From Fratercula arctica (lineage: Eukaryota; Chordata; Aves; Charadriiformes; Alcidae): a stretch of 64,000 bases of DNA. Location: NCBI GenBank assembly GCA_947846985.1, contig CANTUZ010000001.1, forward strand, positions 111,989,757 through 112,053,756, in the 5' to 3' direction. Every line of letters begins with the position of its first letter. Within the stretch, counting starts at the first letter, position 1. The notes under the pieces are model-generated. The model worked only from the letters and a program-made list of their open reading frames with translations. It did not search any database and was not told where the DNA came from. The position numbers and the translations under genes were made by a program. Shown here piece by piece: positions 24,106-34,254 of this stretch.

Positions 24106-24452
24106 CTGGTGGAAATTCACCAGAACAGAAAAAAAATTATATCCATTTAATTCTACCACCATAACTTAGACCAATTCCCAGATAAAAGAAAAAAACCTCA
24201 CATGTCTATAAAACAAACTATGTGGTGGGGGAAAAACAAGAAAGCAAAAGCACATATTTTTAGACACCCTGATAACAGAGAAATATAATCAGCATTTACA
24301 CGTTGTTTAACTTTTGTCATAATTTGTCATAATTTCCTATGTATCCAGAGATTATACTCATATGAACTGCAAAGGAATAAAATATAGAAGAGTCCTTGAG
24401 TAGTGGCATCCAATCTCATTCATATCATTGTGCTTTGAATCCCTGAGCACTA

Positions 24453-24477
24453 TGCTGTACTACACTGTAGTACAGCA
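24453..24477. other. perfect short inverted repeat (hairpin)
   Basis: Arms of 11 bases (tgctgtactac / gtagtacagca) around a 3-base loop, in the intron between the exons at 24,105 and 24,629. Confidence 0.8.
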
Positions 24478-24628
24478 ACACTAAATACACCAAGACAGTA
24501 AATAATTGTATACACAATGAAAATAAAGAGGAAGAGATGTTGTAATAACAAAGATCATTTCTCCCATGTGCAGAATTCTATTACTCCGCCTGTAATTTCA
24601 AACATGTAAGAGAGTTCACTCTACTTAC

Positions 24629-24692
24629 TGTTTTTTGGTATCTATAATAATTCCGGAAGAATCTTGGATTGCTGCTGGTTTCCTTTGTTTTA
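24629..24692 (-). CDS. putative coding exon, basic linker
   Basis: 64 bases with a perfect GTAAGT donor and an acceptor after atctgcttctccag. In the phase left by the exon at 27,819 it reads KQRKPAAIQDSSGIIIDTKK. The segment is lysine/serine-rich and looks like an exposed linker following the RRRERNR stretch of the previous exon. It ends two bases into a codon that the next exon completes as glutamine. Confidence 0.6.
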
Positions 24693-27600
24693 CTGGAGAA
24701 GCAGATCCATTTCAGTGGTGAGCAATGATAACACAGATTATCTGAAGGCTTGTTTAGGATTAATTCTTTATGGTACTATCTAAAATGTGTTGCTGTCAAA
24801 GCAATAATTTACGCTGGATTTCAAAAGGGATGCAAGTCAAAATCTATACTGGATAGGTTTTGGAAAATACGTTTTTTTTCCCCAAAAAATCTTATATCTA
24901 GAATGCCAGAAAGTTGAGATGTTGAAATGTGAGCAAGTGAATGTGAAGAAATGTAACAGTTCACTGTAAATTGAAAGTTTTGTAGTAGTGCTAAAATATT
25001 TACACCTACATTCCTCTCTCCCTACAGCTCACAGAGATATTACACACTTTTATAAGTGGATGTAGAGAACAGAGAAAAAAGGGAAAGTCAAGTCACTAAC
25101 TTATAATTTTGTTTTCTTCTAGTAGCTGTAGGCTATTAACAGTTTAAAAGCACAAAGATAAATCTGTAAACGTTCGTATAATAGCAGGGCACCTTCAATT
25201 CTGCCTAATGTCACATGATTCAGGAACTACCTGTATTTGTAGCTTTTTATTATGATTTCAGAAATATGGCAAAAAGCACGTTTCTATGAAGAGACCTAGT
25301 ATTTAAAAAAAAAAAAAAATTACTAGATATGGAAATACTTAAGAGATAAAGCCTAACAAAAGTAGCAATCCTTTTATTCCTAAGCAGAACATGAGAAGCT
25401 CAGTCAAATGAAGGGAGATAAACAGCACTATGACTACAAGCAACTGGTGTTGCTAATATCTGCTTAGCTCCTTGGAGATTGCTTGCATTCATTTCCTATC
25501 AGATGACCACTCGAGTTTCACAGCCTGCTCTACAGCTCTTTTTACAATAGGGAACGTTCTGCCCAGGCCCTGGCAAGTTGTCATTGATTGTTTCAAATGC
25601 TCTGTATTCAGCTATTCACAGAATGATTCCCTGGCTTTTCAAACTGTAAGCTAGCCTAGTTTGTCAAATATGCTTCTGAAGATAAAGGCATTTGTAAATG
25701 TAAAGGCATCTGTAAACGCAAAAGGTGCTTAACTATGTATGCAGCCTTTACAAAGCACAGGCAGCAAGCGTGAAACTGTTCCCGGTGAGAAAGAAAATAA
25801 TTCAGCACCATTTTTCCGATTTCTGAATTCAGATTTCAAAATAAAGACTTAGTAGACACACACATAATGAAGTTAGGAATTTTAACAATACATCACCCCT
25901 GGCCCACTACTGCTTCTCTATTTTCTGCACCGCAGAAATGTTAGCACTGTGTCTCCCAAGGAGCTATGATCCCTTAACAGTGTGTGTAGTATATAAATAC
26001 AGGAGCTGGGAGGCCTCAGTGGGAAAACCTACTGGCATCAAAACAATAAACACTCTGGCATATATTTACAGACACAAAACCCTGCCATGCATTTGCATAC
26101 ATTTACTTGGAAAAAAGAAAAGTACCAAAGGTCTGAGTAGAGGAAAAATGCAGTGAGACCCTAACATTTCAATACTTAATTACTCCCTAAACCTTCCCTC
26201 AAGCCATGATTCTGTTATCTTCTCACTTCTTCCTCTTATTTCCAGATCTCCTTCACACAACACGATTCCTTGTAGAAATGGAGAAAGAAAATGGAAGATT
26301 TTCAACTCTTTTTGGGCTTGGAGATTTAGGGTTGAGATCAGCAACTAAGTATTTTCATCTTTTTCCAATCCTGATGAGCAGAAATAGATCAACAACAGCC
26401 TGGCTGTAGATGAATTCTTCTTTACACAAGCAGAAACAACATGGCCTGGCTGCTTGTTTGCTTGGTTTGGGTTGTGGGGGTAAGGTGGGGTGGGGTTTGT
26501 AGGGTTGCAATGAATGGGGTGAGAGTTAAGAAAGAACCAGCTATTTCCTGTATTGAGGGAGCAAACTGTCTGCCCTAAGGTAGGCCAGCTCACGTGGTTC
26601 ACCTCGCTTGTGAGGGTGGGAGGATACAGAAAACCAGACAATCGAGCAAGGTGAGGGCTGGCCAACCAGGAAGGTCTGAATTTTGCACTTATCTGAGAAA
26701 CAGGCTTAGATAAGTCACTACAGCTCTGTGTGCCTTGGATTTCCTGACCATAAAATGAGCATCATTAGGTTACTGAGCTCTTCAGTTAAGACAAATGGTG
26801 TCTGTAAGAACTGCTGTGATAATTTCCCCAAATAAAAACTCACATGGCAGACTCCTAGAAGGATTCAGACTGTGCTGGTTCCTAAAGATTCACAGAAAGT
26901 TTGTCTCGTCAGTACTGAGGCTCATCTGTTGGTATCAGAGGGTGGCCTGGCCTCTTCCCAGCCCTCAGCTCTGTTAGAATTTCATTCATGGGACGGTGTA
27001 CTGCACATGGCTTGCTTGAATGGGACTCTTACCTTTGGAGCTTGATTCTGTAGGAAACCTAATATATTCATCATCATCATCGTTTCTGAGCCTTATCTAG
27101 AGGACTAGCGAAACGTCATATTTCATCTGTTATTCTCTAATCAACTTCTAAACAGACTCTGTGCTCAGACTTGCCAACCCTACTGTTACGGGCAACAGAT
27201 TATTCCTTCTTTTGGTAATTTGTCACCCTGCCACCCTGATGTACCAGATATCCCGATTCACAGACTGCTGGGAATCAAGAGATGTACCTCTATCTTGAAA
27301 TGCGTGCCTTGGACTTATTCACATTCATGCCCAGGAATTTCAGGACATGATTCACTGGACAAATCACTTTTAGATCTGCATAAGCCACACAAAAAAACTC
27401 CTGCATGACTGAAAGAAGAAAGGAAACCAAGGATATGGAGAAATGAGGATGTATGTATTCCTGCATGGATTTGAAAAATGGAAGAAATCTACTTTTTAAG
27501 AATTTTCTCTTTAAATGTTTGTCTAAAAAGAGTTAAAGCCTTTCCTTCTTTAATTTGTCTACAGCAAATTAATCTATCTTTTAATTGATCATGAAACAGT

Positions 27601-27818
27601 ACGCATCCAAAGTTTTAATTTCTCAATTTTATTTTTTATGGTGTTATATATTAGGGATGATGACCTTATTACATGAAAAGCTGAAGCAAGTTAGTTTGAT
27701 TGTGATACTCAAACAAGATGTCTCCCAAGTATCTGCTATAAAGAACTGAGTATGTATGCTTCTGCAAAAGAGATGGGAGTGATGGCAGCCATGCCAGCTT
27801 TGGTAGTATATCTCTTAC
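24693..27818. other. intron of the minus-strand gene
   Basis: About 3.1 kb between two phase-compatible exons. It contains an A-run near 25,305 and the G-rich stretch at 26.5 kb. No repeat family or further exon was recognised. Confidence 0.5.
26476..26504 (+). other. G-quadruplex-type motif
   Basis: Guanine runs of 5, 4, 4 and 3 with loops of 6, 1 and 6 bases, inside a G-rich stretch of intron-like DNA at about 26,460-26,520. Confidence 0.55.
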
Positions 27819-27938
27819 ATCTGTTCCTTTCTCTCCTCCTACTAAATTTGGCACTGCTGTAGGGATCTGCATCAACTCCTTTTCGAAAAATCTCCCAAAA
27901 CTTATTAAAGTCTGTGCTTCTGACAATATCTATTTGGC
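27819..27938 (-). CDS. putative coding exon with basic RRRER stretch
   Basis: 120 bases with a GTAAGA donor; upstream of the acceptor lies a very long pyrimidine tract (the poly-A at 27,966-27,979 on plus). Two acceptors are possible: after gtgtgttcag, or 12 bases on after cctgtttag. Only the second matches the phase of the exon at 29,236, giving a cysteine at the junction. It reads QIDIVRSTDFNKFWEIFRKG then VDADPYSSAKFSRRRERNR. The acidic/aromatic first half and arginine-rich end are protein-like. It ends one base into a codon. Confidence 0.65.
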
Positions 27939-28052
27939 CTAAACAGGTCTGAACACACGAAAGAGAAAAAAAAAAAAAAGTGCAAACATCAAGCAGGGGT
28001 AAGAATTCCTTTCTTATATTGATAAATAAGAGCAACAACTGCCCTCCCCTCA

Positions 28053-28073
28053 TTTTTTTTTTTTTTTTTTTTT
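28053..28073 (+). repeat. T homopolymer
   Basis: About 20 consecutive T followed by CCCC; the minus-strand reading is an A-run. Intronic. Confidence 0.9.
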
Positions 28074-28261
28074 CCCCTGAAAGAATCAGTCTCAGGCCAG
28101 TTGGCTGTAAGTACAAAACAAAAGTAGCTGAAGGACATTTTGTCAACTGGGAAAAAAAATCCAACAAATCTCACCAAAAAATACAAGCTGGGCAGCTGTC
28201 TGACTCAAAATTTCAATCACCCTGAGACACATTTCAGAAACACCTACAGAATAACCAATCT

Positions 28262-28640
28262 TGGAAGGTCAATACCTTCCAATGAGGGAATCTCATCAAT
28301 GCTTATAAATATCTCAAAGGCAGGTGTCAAGAGGATGGGGCCAGACTCTTTTCAGTGGTGCCCAGCAACAGGACAAGGGGCAACGCGCACAAACCAGAAC
28401 ACAGAAGTTCCATCTCAACATGAGGAAATCTTCTTTACCCTTTACCCTTCTTCTGAGGGTGGCAGAGCACTGGAACAGGCTGCCCAGAGACATTGTGGAA
28501 TCTGCTTGTCTGGAGATATTCAAAACCCACCTGGATGCGTTCCAGTCTAACCTGCTCTAGGTGAACCTGCTTTGGCAGGGGGGTTGGACTAGATGATGTC
28601 CAAAGGTCCCTTCCAACCCCTGCCATTCTGTGATTCTGTG
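28262..28640 (+). mobile_element. CR1 LINE 3' fragment of a third 3' type
   Basis: Recognised by caggtgtcaagaggatgggg, acaggacaaggggcaacg, cactggaacaggctgcccag and ggagatattcaaaacccacc, and by the 3' end ccattctgtgattctgtg. The ORF2 tail is open near 28,324-28,560 (HWNRLPRDIVESACLEIFK). Its 3' end (ATTCTGTG) and internal motifs differ from the other eight young copies. It lies in the intron between the exons at 27,938 and 29,236, opposite to the direction of the gene. Confidence 0.93.
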
Positions 28641-29235
28641 CGTAATACTTTTTCGCTTATGGGGAGCCGGAGAGGTTTCTGCACAGGAATGGTTGCAAAC
28701 CTGGGGTCCAGCCTTACTTAGCTGGACAGCTGGGTTTCTGGTATGCCGCCTTCCGTGTGGCCGCCAGATTCTCCTGCCACCTGCTGCAGTGCAAATCAGA
28801 ATGGCAGGTGCTGCTTCCTCCCCACTATCTGAAGGAGGTTACAGATTGCCCTAAACCAAGAGCTGGCAACCAATCAAAGGTGGTGTGCCAGGCTGTGTTT
28901 CTTTCTCAAATCAGTTTCAGCATGCTGGCAGAGATATAAAACATCCAGCCTCCCAAAGAGGGAAGTTGTTACCTATTGGTTATTTTTAACTCAATGTGAG
29001 CTCAGAGACATTCCTTTCCTAAAGGGGCATGGTCAAACCATATTAATGATCATATCTTTCTCTTGTGTCAGGCAATGGCTCCTGATTCCCAAGGGCTTGG
29101 GAACAAATACCTAAATTCAAAGTGATCTAGAAATACTTTTGTGGTCCCTGTGCCATATCTCAATTGAATTATTGAGGTGGGACCTATGACGCCAGTTCCC
29201 CACTCCTCTCCATCTTTCAATTCACAGCAACTTAC

Positions 29236-29449
29236 ATGGAAAAATAACACTTCTGGTAGCCTCCTTGGGTACATAATAGTCGAACAAGTCCCAGGTCCAG
29301 ACAAACGTGGGACTTTGATATATCTGGAGGTCAATTTGCATGTAGCCCTGATCAGTCACGAGGTAGGAGGAACTGCAGTTTTCAATTGTCTCTCTCAAGT
29401 AAATATCTTTCACCTCCCTGGGCAAACCTTGCCATGTATCTTTCAAAAT
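29236..29449 (-). CDS. largest putative coding exon, aromatic-rich
   Basis: 214 bases, 71 open codons, and a textbook donor (CAT then GTAAGT). Segments read ILKDTWQGLPREVKDIYLRE, TIENCSSSYLVTDQGYMQID, LQIYQSPTFVWTWDLFDYYV and PKEATRSVIFP. The WTWDLFDYYV stretch and the balanced composition are hard to explain as noncoding. The acceptor (ggtgtgaacag) lacks a good pyrimidine tract, so the start is the weak point; an in-frame TGA lies 12 bases upstream of the exon edge, so the start cannot be far off. Phase fits both neighbours. No family recognised. Confidence 0.65.
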
Positions 29450-29616
29450 CTGTTCACACCTTCAGCATCCTTGCTCTCAGCTGTTTGTCCTCATTCTATC
29501 TACCTTCAGCAGTCTAAAAGTTTGGCATTTAATGTAGGTAGCCACTTACACTCCTATAGTAGGGACAGTCAGGCAGCTACAGAGGGAAACTTTTTCCACT
29601 TTTTTTAGTCACTTAC

Positions 29617-29675
29617 TACAGGAGAGAATGGAAAACACATTTCTTTATAAACGGAGCCTAATGGAGAATAAATGT
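29617..29675 (-). CDS. putative coding exon, unidentified minus-strand gene
   Basis: 59 bases with an excellent acceptor (tttagcttttctgttttag) and a GTAAGTG donor. The only open frame reads IYSPLGSVYKEMCFPFSPV and ends on a whole codon, which suits the next exon across a short 167-base intron. The upstream partner that should supply one base is not identified. Confidence 0.5.
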
Positions 29676-30100
29676 CTAAAACAGAAAAGCTAAATTCAGG
29701 TTACCATATTAGCAAAAAAGAAGATTAAAGGGTGGTTTGTTTTTTTTCCCACCAATAGTTTAACTTAAAAAAATTGGTTCATCCTCCCTTAGGATTAATG
29801 AAGGTAAAGTGAGTGTGCACTGTGGGAGGGTGAAGAAGGAGCATAAATATGCCCAAAGCAGCTCTAAGTTTAAATAAAACATGGTGTTAGCATGTTAGTT
29901 GTTTTTCTCAGTGACTTGTGAAGTTGTGTGGTGTACTGTAATTCAGAAAATTCCACAGTGATCTTTCACAGTTTTATGAGTCTCCCTGAATCTTCTGTGT
30001 GATGTGTGAAATAGCAGATCATCTGGAGCTGAGAAAAATGAGTGCAATGGGGAAGGTACCAAAAGGTGTATAATGCATATTTTAAGCTTGTTGGTATCTC

Positions 30101-30206
30101 TTGGGGGGGGGGGGAACAACAACAACAACAAAAAAAAAAAACACCCAAAAAACAAACAAACAAACAAAAAAAAAAAAAAAACAAAACAAAACAAAACAAA
30201 AAACCA
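30101..30206. repeat. composite simple repeat: G-run, CAA, A-run, CAAA, CAAAA
   Basis: About 13 G followed by (CAA)n, a long A-run, (CAAA)n and (CAAAA)n units. It lies about 270 bases before the recognisable start of the pogo-type fossil. Open frames across it are lysine/asparagine- or phenylalanine-rich artefacts. Confidence 0.92.
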
Positions 30207-30474
30207 AAACATTTGTGGTGCTAGAAGGACATATAAAGTGTATATAAGTATACACACTTATAATGCATGTAATTGTACCCAAAATAGAATTCTCACAAAG
30301 TAGAAGAACAAGTTGTAGAATATCTGCATATTCCAAGAAAAGACAGAAACCCCATTGTATAGGAAATCATTAAATTGAAAGATCAAGAAATAGCACAAGA
30401 GCAAAACAGTCCATAGAGAGAATTTGAGGTGAGTAATAGTCAATGTGTACAAATGATGTGGCACAATGGATTTT

Positions 30475-31481
30475 GCCTACAGTGAGGAACTTTGTTCCAC
30501 ACCTACTTTCTAACTTCACTAGAAAACTCCCTGCATTCCAGCAGCATGTGATCGGATTATGTAGAGATCGCAATTACTTGCTGAGCCAAATGGGCAATGC
30601 CAATGTGATTCCAGTTTATTTTGACGCACCACCCAATTACACCATTGAAGAAATAGGCACAAAATTTGTCATCATAAAAAACTTCGTGGAATGAAAAAAT
30701 GCACATTACAGTCATGTTGGTAGTGTTAGCAGATGGTATGAAATTGCCACCATATGTGATTCTGAAGCGTAAAACAATGCTGAAGGAACAGCTGCCTACT
30801 GGAATAATTGTTAGGTGTCAAAACCAGGATGGATGTCTAAAGACTTAATGAAGGATTGGCTGAACGTTGTTCGGAATAGGCGACCAGGTGTGCTACTAAC
30901 AAAAAGGAGGAATGCTTGTCCTAGACACATCCAAAGGGCATCTACCACTAGCAAAAAGTAGTATCAGAGAAGTTAATACTGTTCTCTGGTCATAACGGAA
31001 GGAGGGCATTCACAGCTGCAGGTGACTTGACATGATAGCGAACAAGCCCTTTAAAGACTGTTTGAAGTCTGTATATTCAAAATGGCTTTACATAGGTGAT
31101 CATGCTATAATTCTTACAGAATTCCTACAGAAAAAATAACGGACCCAGGCTCAATAACGGATTTAGACAGCATGGTACCAGATAAACCCAGGACTTGTAG
31201 TTCAAAATCTTAAGAAACGCCTTATTTCACATTCCATGGATAGAACCAAAGATGATTTGTTTCAGTTCAAAGAAGATGAGAGCACGGAAGACACTGAAAA
31301 TGACCAGGAAATTGTATATAAGCAGGAGAGGACAGTGACAGAAATAAAGAGGGATGAGGTATGTTATAAACATTTTTTGTCTATAACCTATTTTGGGTGG
31401 GAGGGAGAGGTCGTCTCATATTCAGAGTCACCTGAATCATCATCTTTCCTGATTAATATAGTAGATGACTCCAATGCTTAG
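30475..31481 (+). pseudogene. fossil pogo/Tigger-type DDE transposase
   Basis: Pieces of one transposase follow each other in order across all three plus frames. First comes KLPAFQQHVIGLCRDRNYLL, MGNANVIPVYFDAPPNYTIE and FVIIKNF, then (shift near 30,690) MHITVMLVVLADGMKLPPYV and LKEQLPTGIIVRCQ. After a shift near 30,830 follows PGWMSKDLMKDWLNVV with NRRPGVLL, then (shift near 30,905) GMLVLDTSKGHL, then MIANKPFKDCLKSVYSKWLY and a C-terminal MDRTKDDLFQFKEDESTED. These match the DDE core of pogo-like elements (relatives of TIGD/POGK-type host genes). The first catalytic Asp (GNADxTP in the family) is Asn here, while the Asp in VLDT is kept. At least three frameshifts plus stops: dead. No N-terminal helix-turn-helix or terminal inverted repeats seen. 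It could be a decayed transposon or a retrocopy of a related gene. Confidence 0.88.
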
Positions 31482-32684
31482 TCTCCACATCACAACTGCA
31501 ACTGCACTAAGGAGGTCAGAGCTGCTGTGCAGAACCACTGCGTCATGAACTAGGACCAGCAACACGTCTGGGGAATGTAATTGAATGGACAACAGTGTAT
31601 CTTCTCTACTAGTTCAAATTTTCTATGAACTGGTGAAGTTCAGTTGAAAAGAACTCCATTAAGAGAGCACTTCTGTCTTATAGATTGAAGACAACAGCAC
31701 AGATCACTCGAGGTAATTAACCTACAGCTCATACAACATCTCACACTTTCACAACATGGCCTCACCGTTGTGTCTTGTTCCTAAAAACACCCCAACAAAT
31801 AAACCAATTCCAATAATACAAAGTGTCTCTGCACCCAGGGAAAGACACAAAATCCACCACAAAATATTTGTATGCATTTTTCATGTGTCCCCTGGGATTT
31901 TGTCATATCACTCTTGTTCAATTTTTTTTCTCCTTGAATACAGGATGGCACTAATGGCTAGATGACTTTGAAAAGTCTTGGCTTTTAAATTAAAAACTGG
32001 ATGCAGCATAAGAATATAATGTAGTGCTACATCTGTATAAATATATCTAGATAGGTGGTTATAAACGCACAAGACCCCTTACAAAACTTCAAAGCCTACT
32101 CAAACTACTGAGATGCTTTTACCTATTGCAAGATTCAGAGACATACAAGTTTAAACATTCTTTTATGATAGTAGGCGTTTATGCATTAAAAAGCTTCAGC
32201 ATGAAGAGCTGCCTAACAAGAATATAATCAAGTCCGTATAAAGAGATCAACTACTCCCTGGCATGCTTAATGTAGTCTACACTTTGTTAATGACAGTTTC
32301 TCCCAGAAGCATCCAAAATTTCTGAATTTAAACACAATTGTATTGGAAATCTTAAGACCTGAGGAGTTGACACAGTTCTTGCCCATTTCTATTGAAGTAG
32401 CACCAGGAGGTGATTCCTCATTGCTGCTTATAGAGCACACTCTTAAAAGTGTGGTTTAAAAGACTCTGCAGCTGGAAGAGTACTGAATAAATTAACTTGA
32501 TATTTGTGCCTTTCCTGCTTCGCAGTAGCTATACTAATTTAGGACTAAATCTTTCTTGAATCGTTGTGCTTCATCCTCAGCTGCATACTCCATCATCCTT
32601 CAGCGGCACTGAGACTTCTCTTGTTAATGACAGGAGCAGAGTCAGTGCCCAGATAGCCATTCAAGTAGAGGAATACAAACTTAC
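31482..32684. other. intron-like DNA
   Basis: Phase arithmetic demands at least one more exon between 32,685 and 29,675. Candidates at 32,281-32,321 and about 31,764-31,831 have good acceptors, but the set does not link consistently, so I leave them out of the gene. Confidence 0.4.
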
Positions 32685-32785
32685 CTTAAAGTCACCTTTA
32701 TTCACACAAGCTTTTGGTGTGGTTCTTGTTCCTTGACATCGCATCCCAAATGCGGCGTGCATTATTTTAAAACTACTTTTTATAT
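32685..32785 (-). CDS. putative coding exon, cysteine-containing
   Basis: 101 bases with a strong acceptor (ttcatttcaattcttag) and a GTAAGT donor. In the phase set by the exon at 33,548 it reads IKSSFKIMHAAFGMRCQGTR then TTPKACVNKGDFK, ending on a whole codon. Thirty-three open codons with CpG-containing segments unusual for the surrounding AT-rich DNA support coding. The downstream partner is not identified. Confidence 0.6.
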
Positions 32786-32935
32786 CTAAGAATTGAAATG
32801 AAATTAAATTGAACAATCTTTTAATCTGTGCTGAATAACTTCAGCTTTTGCACAATCCTGAAAAATACGAAGTTGCTATATTGAAATTAATTTAAATCTA
32901 TCCTCAATATGGCTGATATTTATAATTTTTAAATA

Positions 32936-33162
32936 TTGGATATTAGGTAGAAATTCTTTACTGTGAGGGTGGTGAGACACTGGAACAGGTTGCCCAGAGA
33001 AGCTGTGGATGCCCCATCCCTGGCAGTGTTCAAGGCCAGGCTGGATGGGGCTTTGAGCAGCCTGGTCTAGTGGGAGGTGTCCCTGCCCATGGCAGGGGGG
33101 TTGGAACTGGATGATCTTTAAGGTCCCTTCCAACCCAAGCCGTTCTATGATTCTATGATTTG
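32936..33162 (+). mobile_element. short CR1 LINE 3' fragment
   Basis: Begins at ggatattaggtagaaattc of the ORF2 tail, runs through gatgccccatccctggcagt and ccctgcccatggcagggggg, and ends in cgttctatgattctatgatt. Same 3' type as the copies at 8.8 and 21.2 kb but in plus orientation. Intronic. Confidence 0.95.
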
Positions 33163-33547
33163 TTATGACATATCTTTGTGAAGGAATGGTGCCTCGGCTT
33201 CTTCAATATTACAAAGTCAAGATGTTTAAATTTACTGGTCCCACAGAAGATTTAATTCTATTCCCTTGCATGTATACTTTTTAACAAGACCTTTCGCTAC
33301 ATGATCACATGCAGTACTTATGGGGAAAACAGACTGCTAGCTACTGTACATCATTAGATTTATTGGGAGTGGGCTGGGAATAAGTGTTGCTTAGAAGGTG
33401 GTACATACCAGCTTTTTAAAAAGGTAAAGAAAAACCCCATTTCTTGTTTTCTGAGAAATGATCTCCCATTTTGGATGAATTTTCTTTTATAATAAACAAT
33501 TCTCCTGAAATCAAACTTCAGGCAAGATAAACAGGTTCTTGGCTTAC

Positions 33548-33586
33548 CTTCTACATCTGTGGAATATATGGAGGATATAAAATTAC
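33548..33586 (-). CDS. putative short coding exon
   Basis: 39 bases: GTAAGC donor and an acceptor after acctcttctactgaagag. It reads NFISSIYSTDVE in the phase fixed by the exon at 33,767 and leaves one base for the exon at 32,785. Short, so support comes mainly from agreement at both junctions. Confidence 0.42.
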
Positions 33587-33766
33587 CTCTTCAGTAGAAG
33601 AGGTGCTTCAGCACACTCGGACGATAAGAAGCAGTGCTGTCCAGCATCTGAAGGTTACTTCCACATACATTATTATCCCTAGCTTTCTTGTCCAAAAAGA
33701 GTAAAATACACTGTTCATTATAAAATGAGATTAATTTGCCTCTGACAGAATTGATGGGAAAAATAC

Positions 33767-33827
33767 CTAATAGAAAGCCTCCTTGAGAGCAATGTGAGAC
33801 CACCATGAGATACAGTGATGCATGTGT
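33767..33827 (-). CDS. putative coding exon
   Basis: 61 bases with a very good acceptor (aatatttctattcttttgtcag) and a GTATTT donor. It reads THASLYLMVVSHCSQGGFLL and leaves one base, giving glycine with the next exon. A second frame is also open; the one chosen joins both neighbours. The hydrophobic content could indicate a buried or membrane segment, but T-rich noncoding DNA mimics this. Confidence 0.45.
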
Positions 33828-34183
33828 CTGACAAAAGAATAGAAATATTAACAACTGACAGAGGGATATAAAAAATATTTTTAATTGATTTCTTCACTCT
33901 TTTATGTGCAGCTACTGGTCAGGGGCCAAAGTTTCATTTTTCTTGTATTAAAATACTTCTAAGGGAGAAAAAACATTCACCCCTCCAAATACGTATTCAC
34001 CATGAGACCTACACCTCCCTTATAGTGGTTTAGGCAAAATGAAGTGTGGGTGTCAGTCTGGTTTCCAGTCTACATAAAATCCATTACAAGTGACCCTCGC
34101 TGTCCCAGTTAAATAGCCAAGAAGTGAATTAGCACAGAGACAAAGGATGTCGCTGGGTATTAAGTTAATAACAGATTTCTTAC

Positions 34184-34254
34184 AAAATAAGTAAGTATAT
34201 GGTAGATCAGAATAACAGAAGCTTCAGCGCTGTACCACAGTAGATCTGTGCAAC
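34184..34254 (-). CDS. putative coding exon, hydrophobic
   Basis: 71 bases between an acceptor after ggtaggaatctccttag and a GTAAGA donor. The single open frame reads CTDLLWYSAEASVILIYHIL then TYF, ends on a whole codon and joins the next exon in phase. T-rich sequence makes a chance hydrophobic frame possible. Confidence 0.4.

Noticed and set aside
31764..31831. Minus-strand exon with hydrophobic frame TLCIIGIGLFVGVFLGTRHN
   Set aside because: Good acceptor and GTGAGG donor, and compatible downstream phase, but two frames are open, the upstream phase fails, and T-rich DNA produces such hydrophobic strings by chance.
32281..32321. Minus-strand exon reading KFWMLLGETVINK
   Set aside because: Good acceptor and fits the exon upstream, but the donor (GTAGAC) is poor and no consistent link to the next exon was found. 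Possible but unsupported.
32380..32470. Long minus-strand open stretch (SISSNEESPPGATSIEMGKN)
   Set aside because: No usable donor follows and the acceptor phase does not fit the preceding exon.
33586..33652. Alternative minus-strand exon ending at a GTAATT donor (AGQHCFLSSECAEAPLLLK)
   Set aside because: It overlaps the acceptor region of the exon at 33,548-33,586 and has a weak acceptor; the alternative chosen links in phase on both sides.
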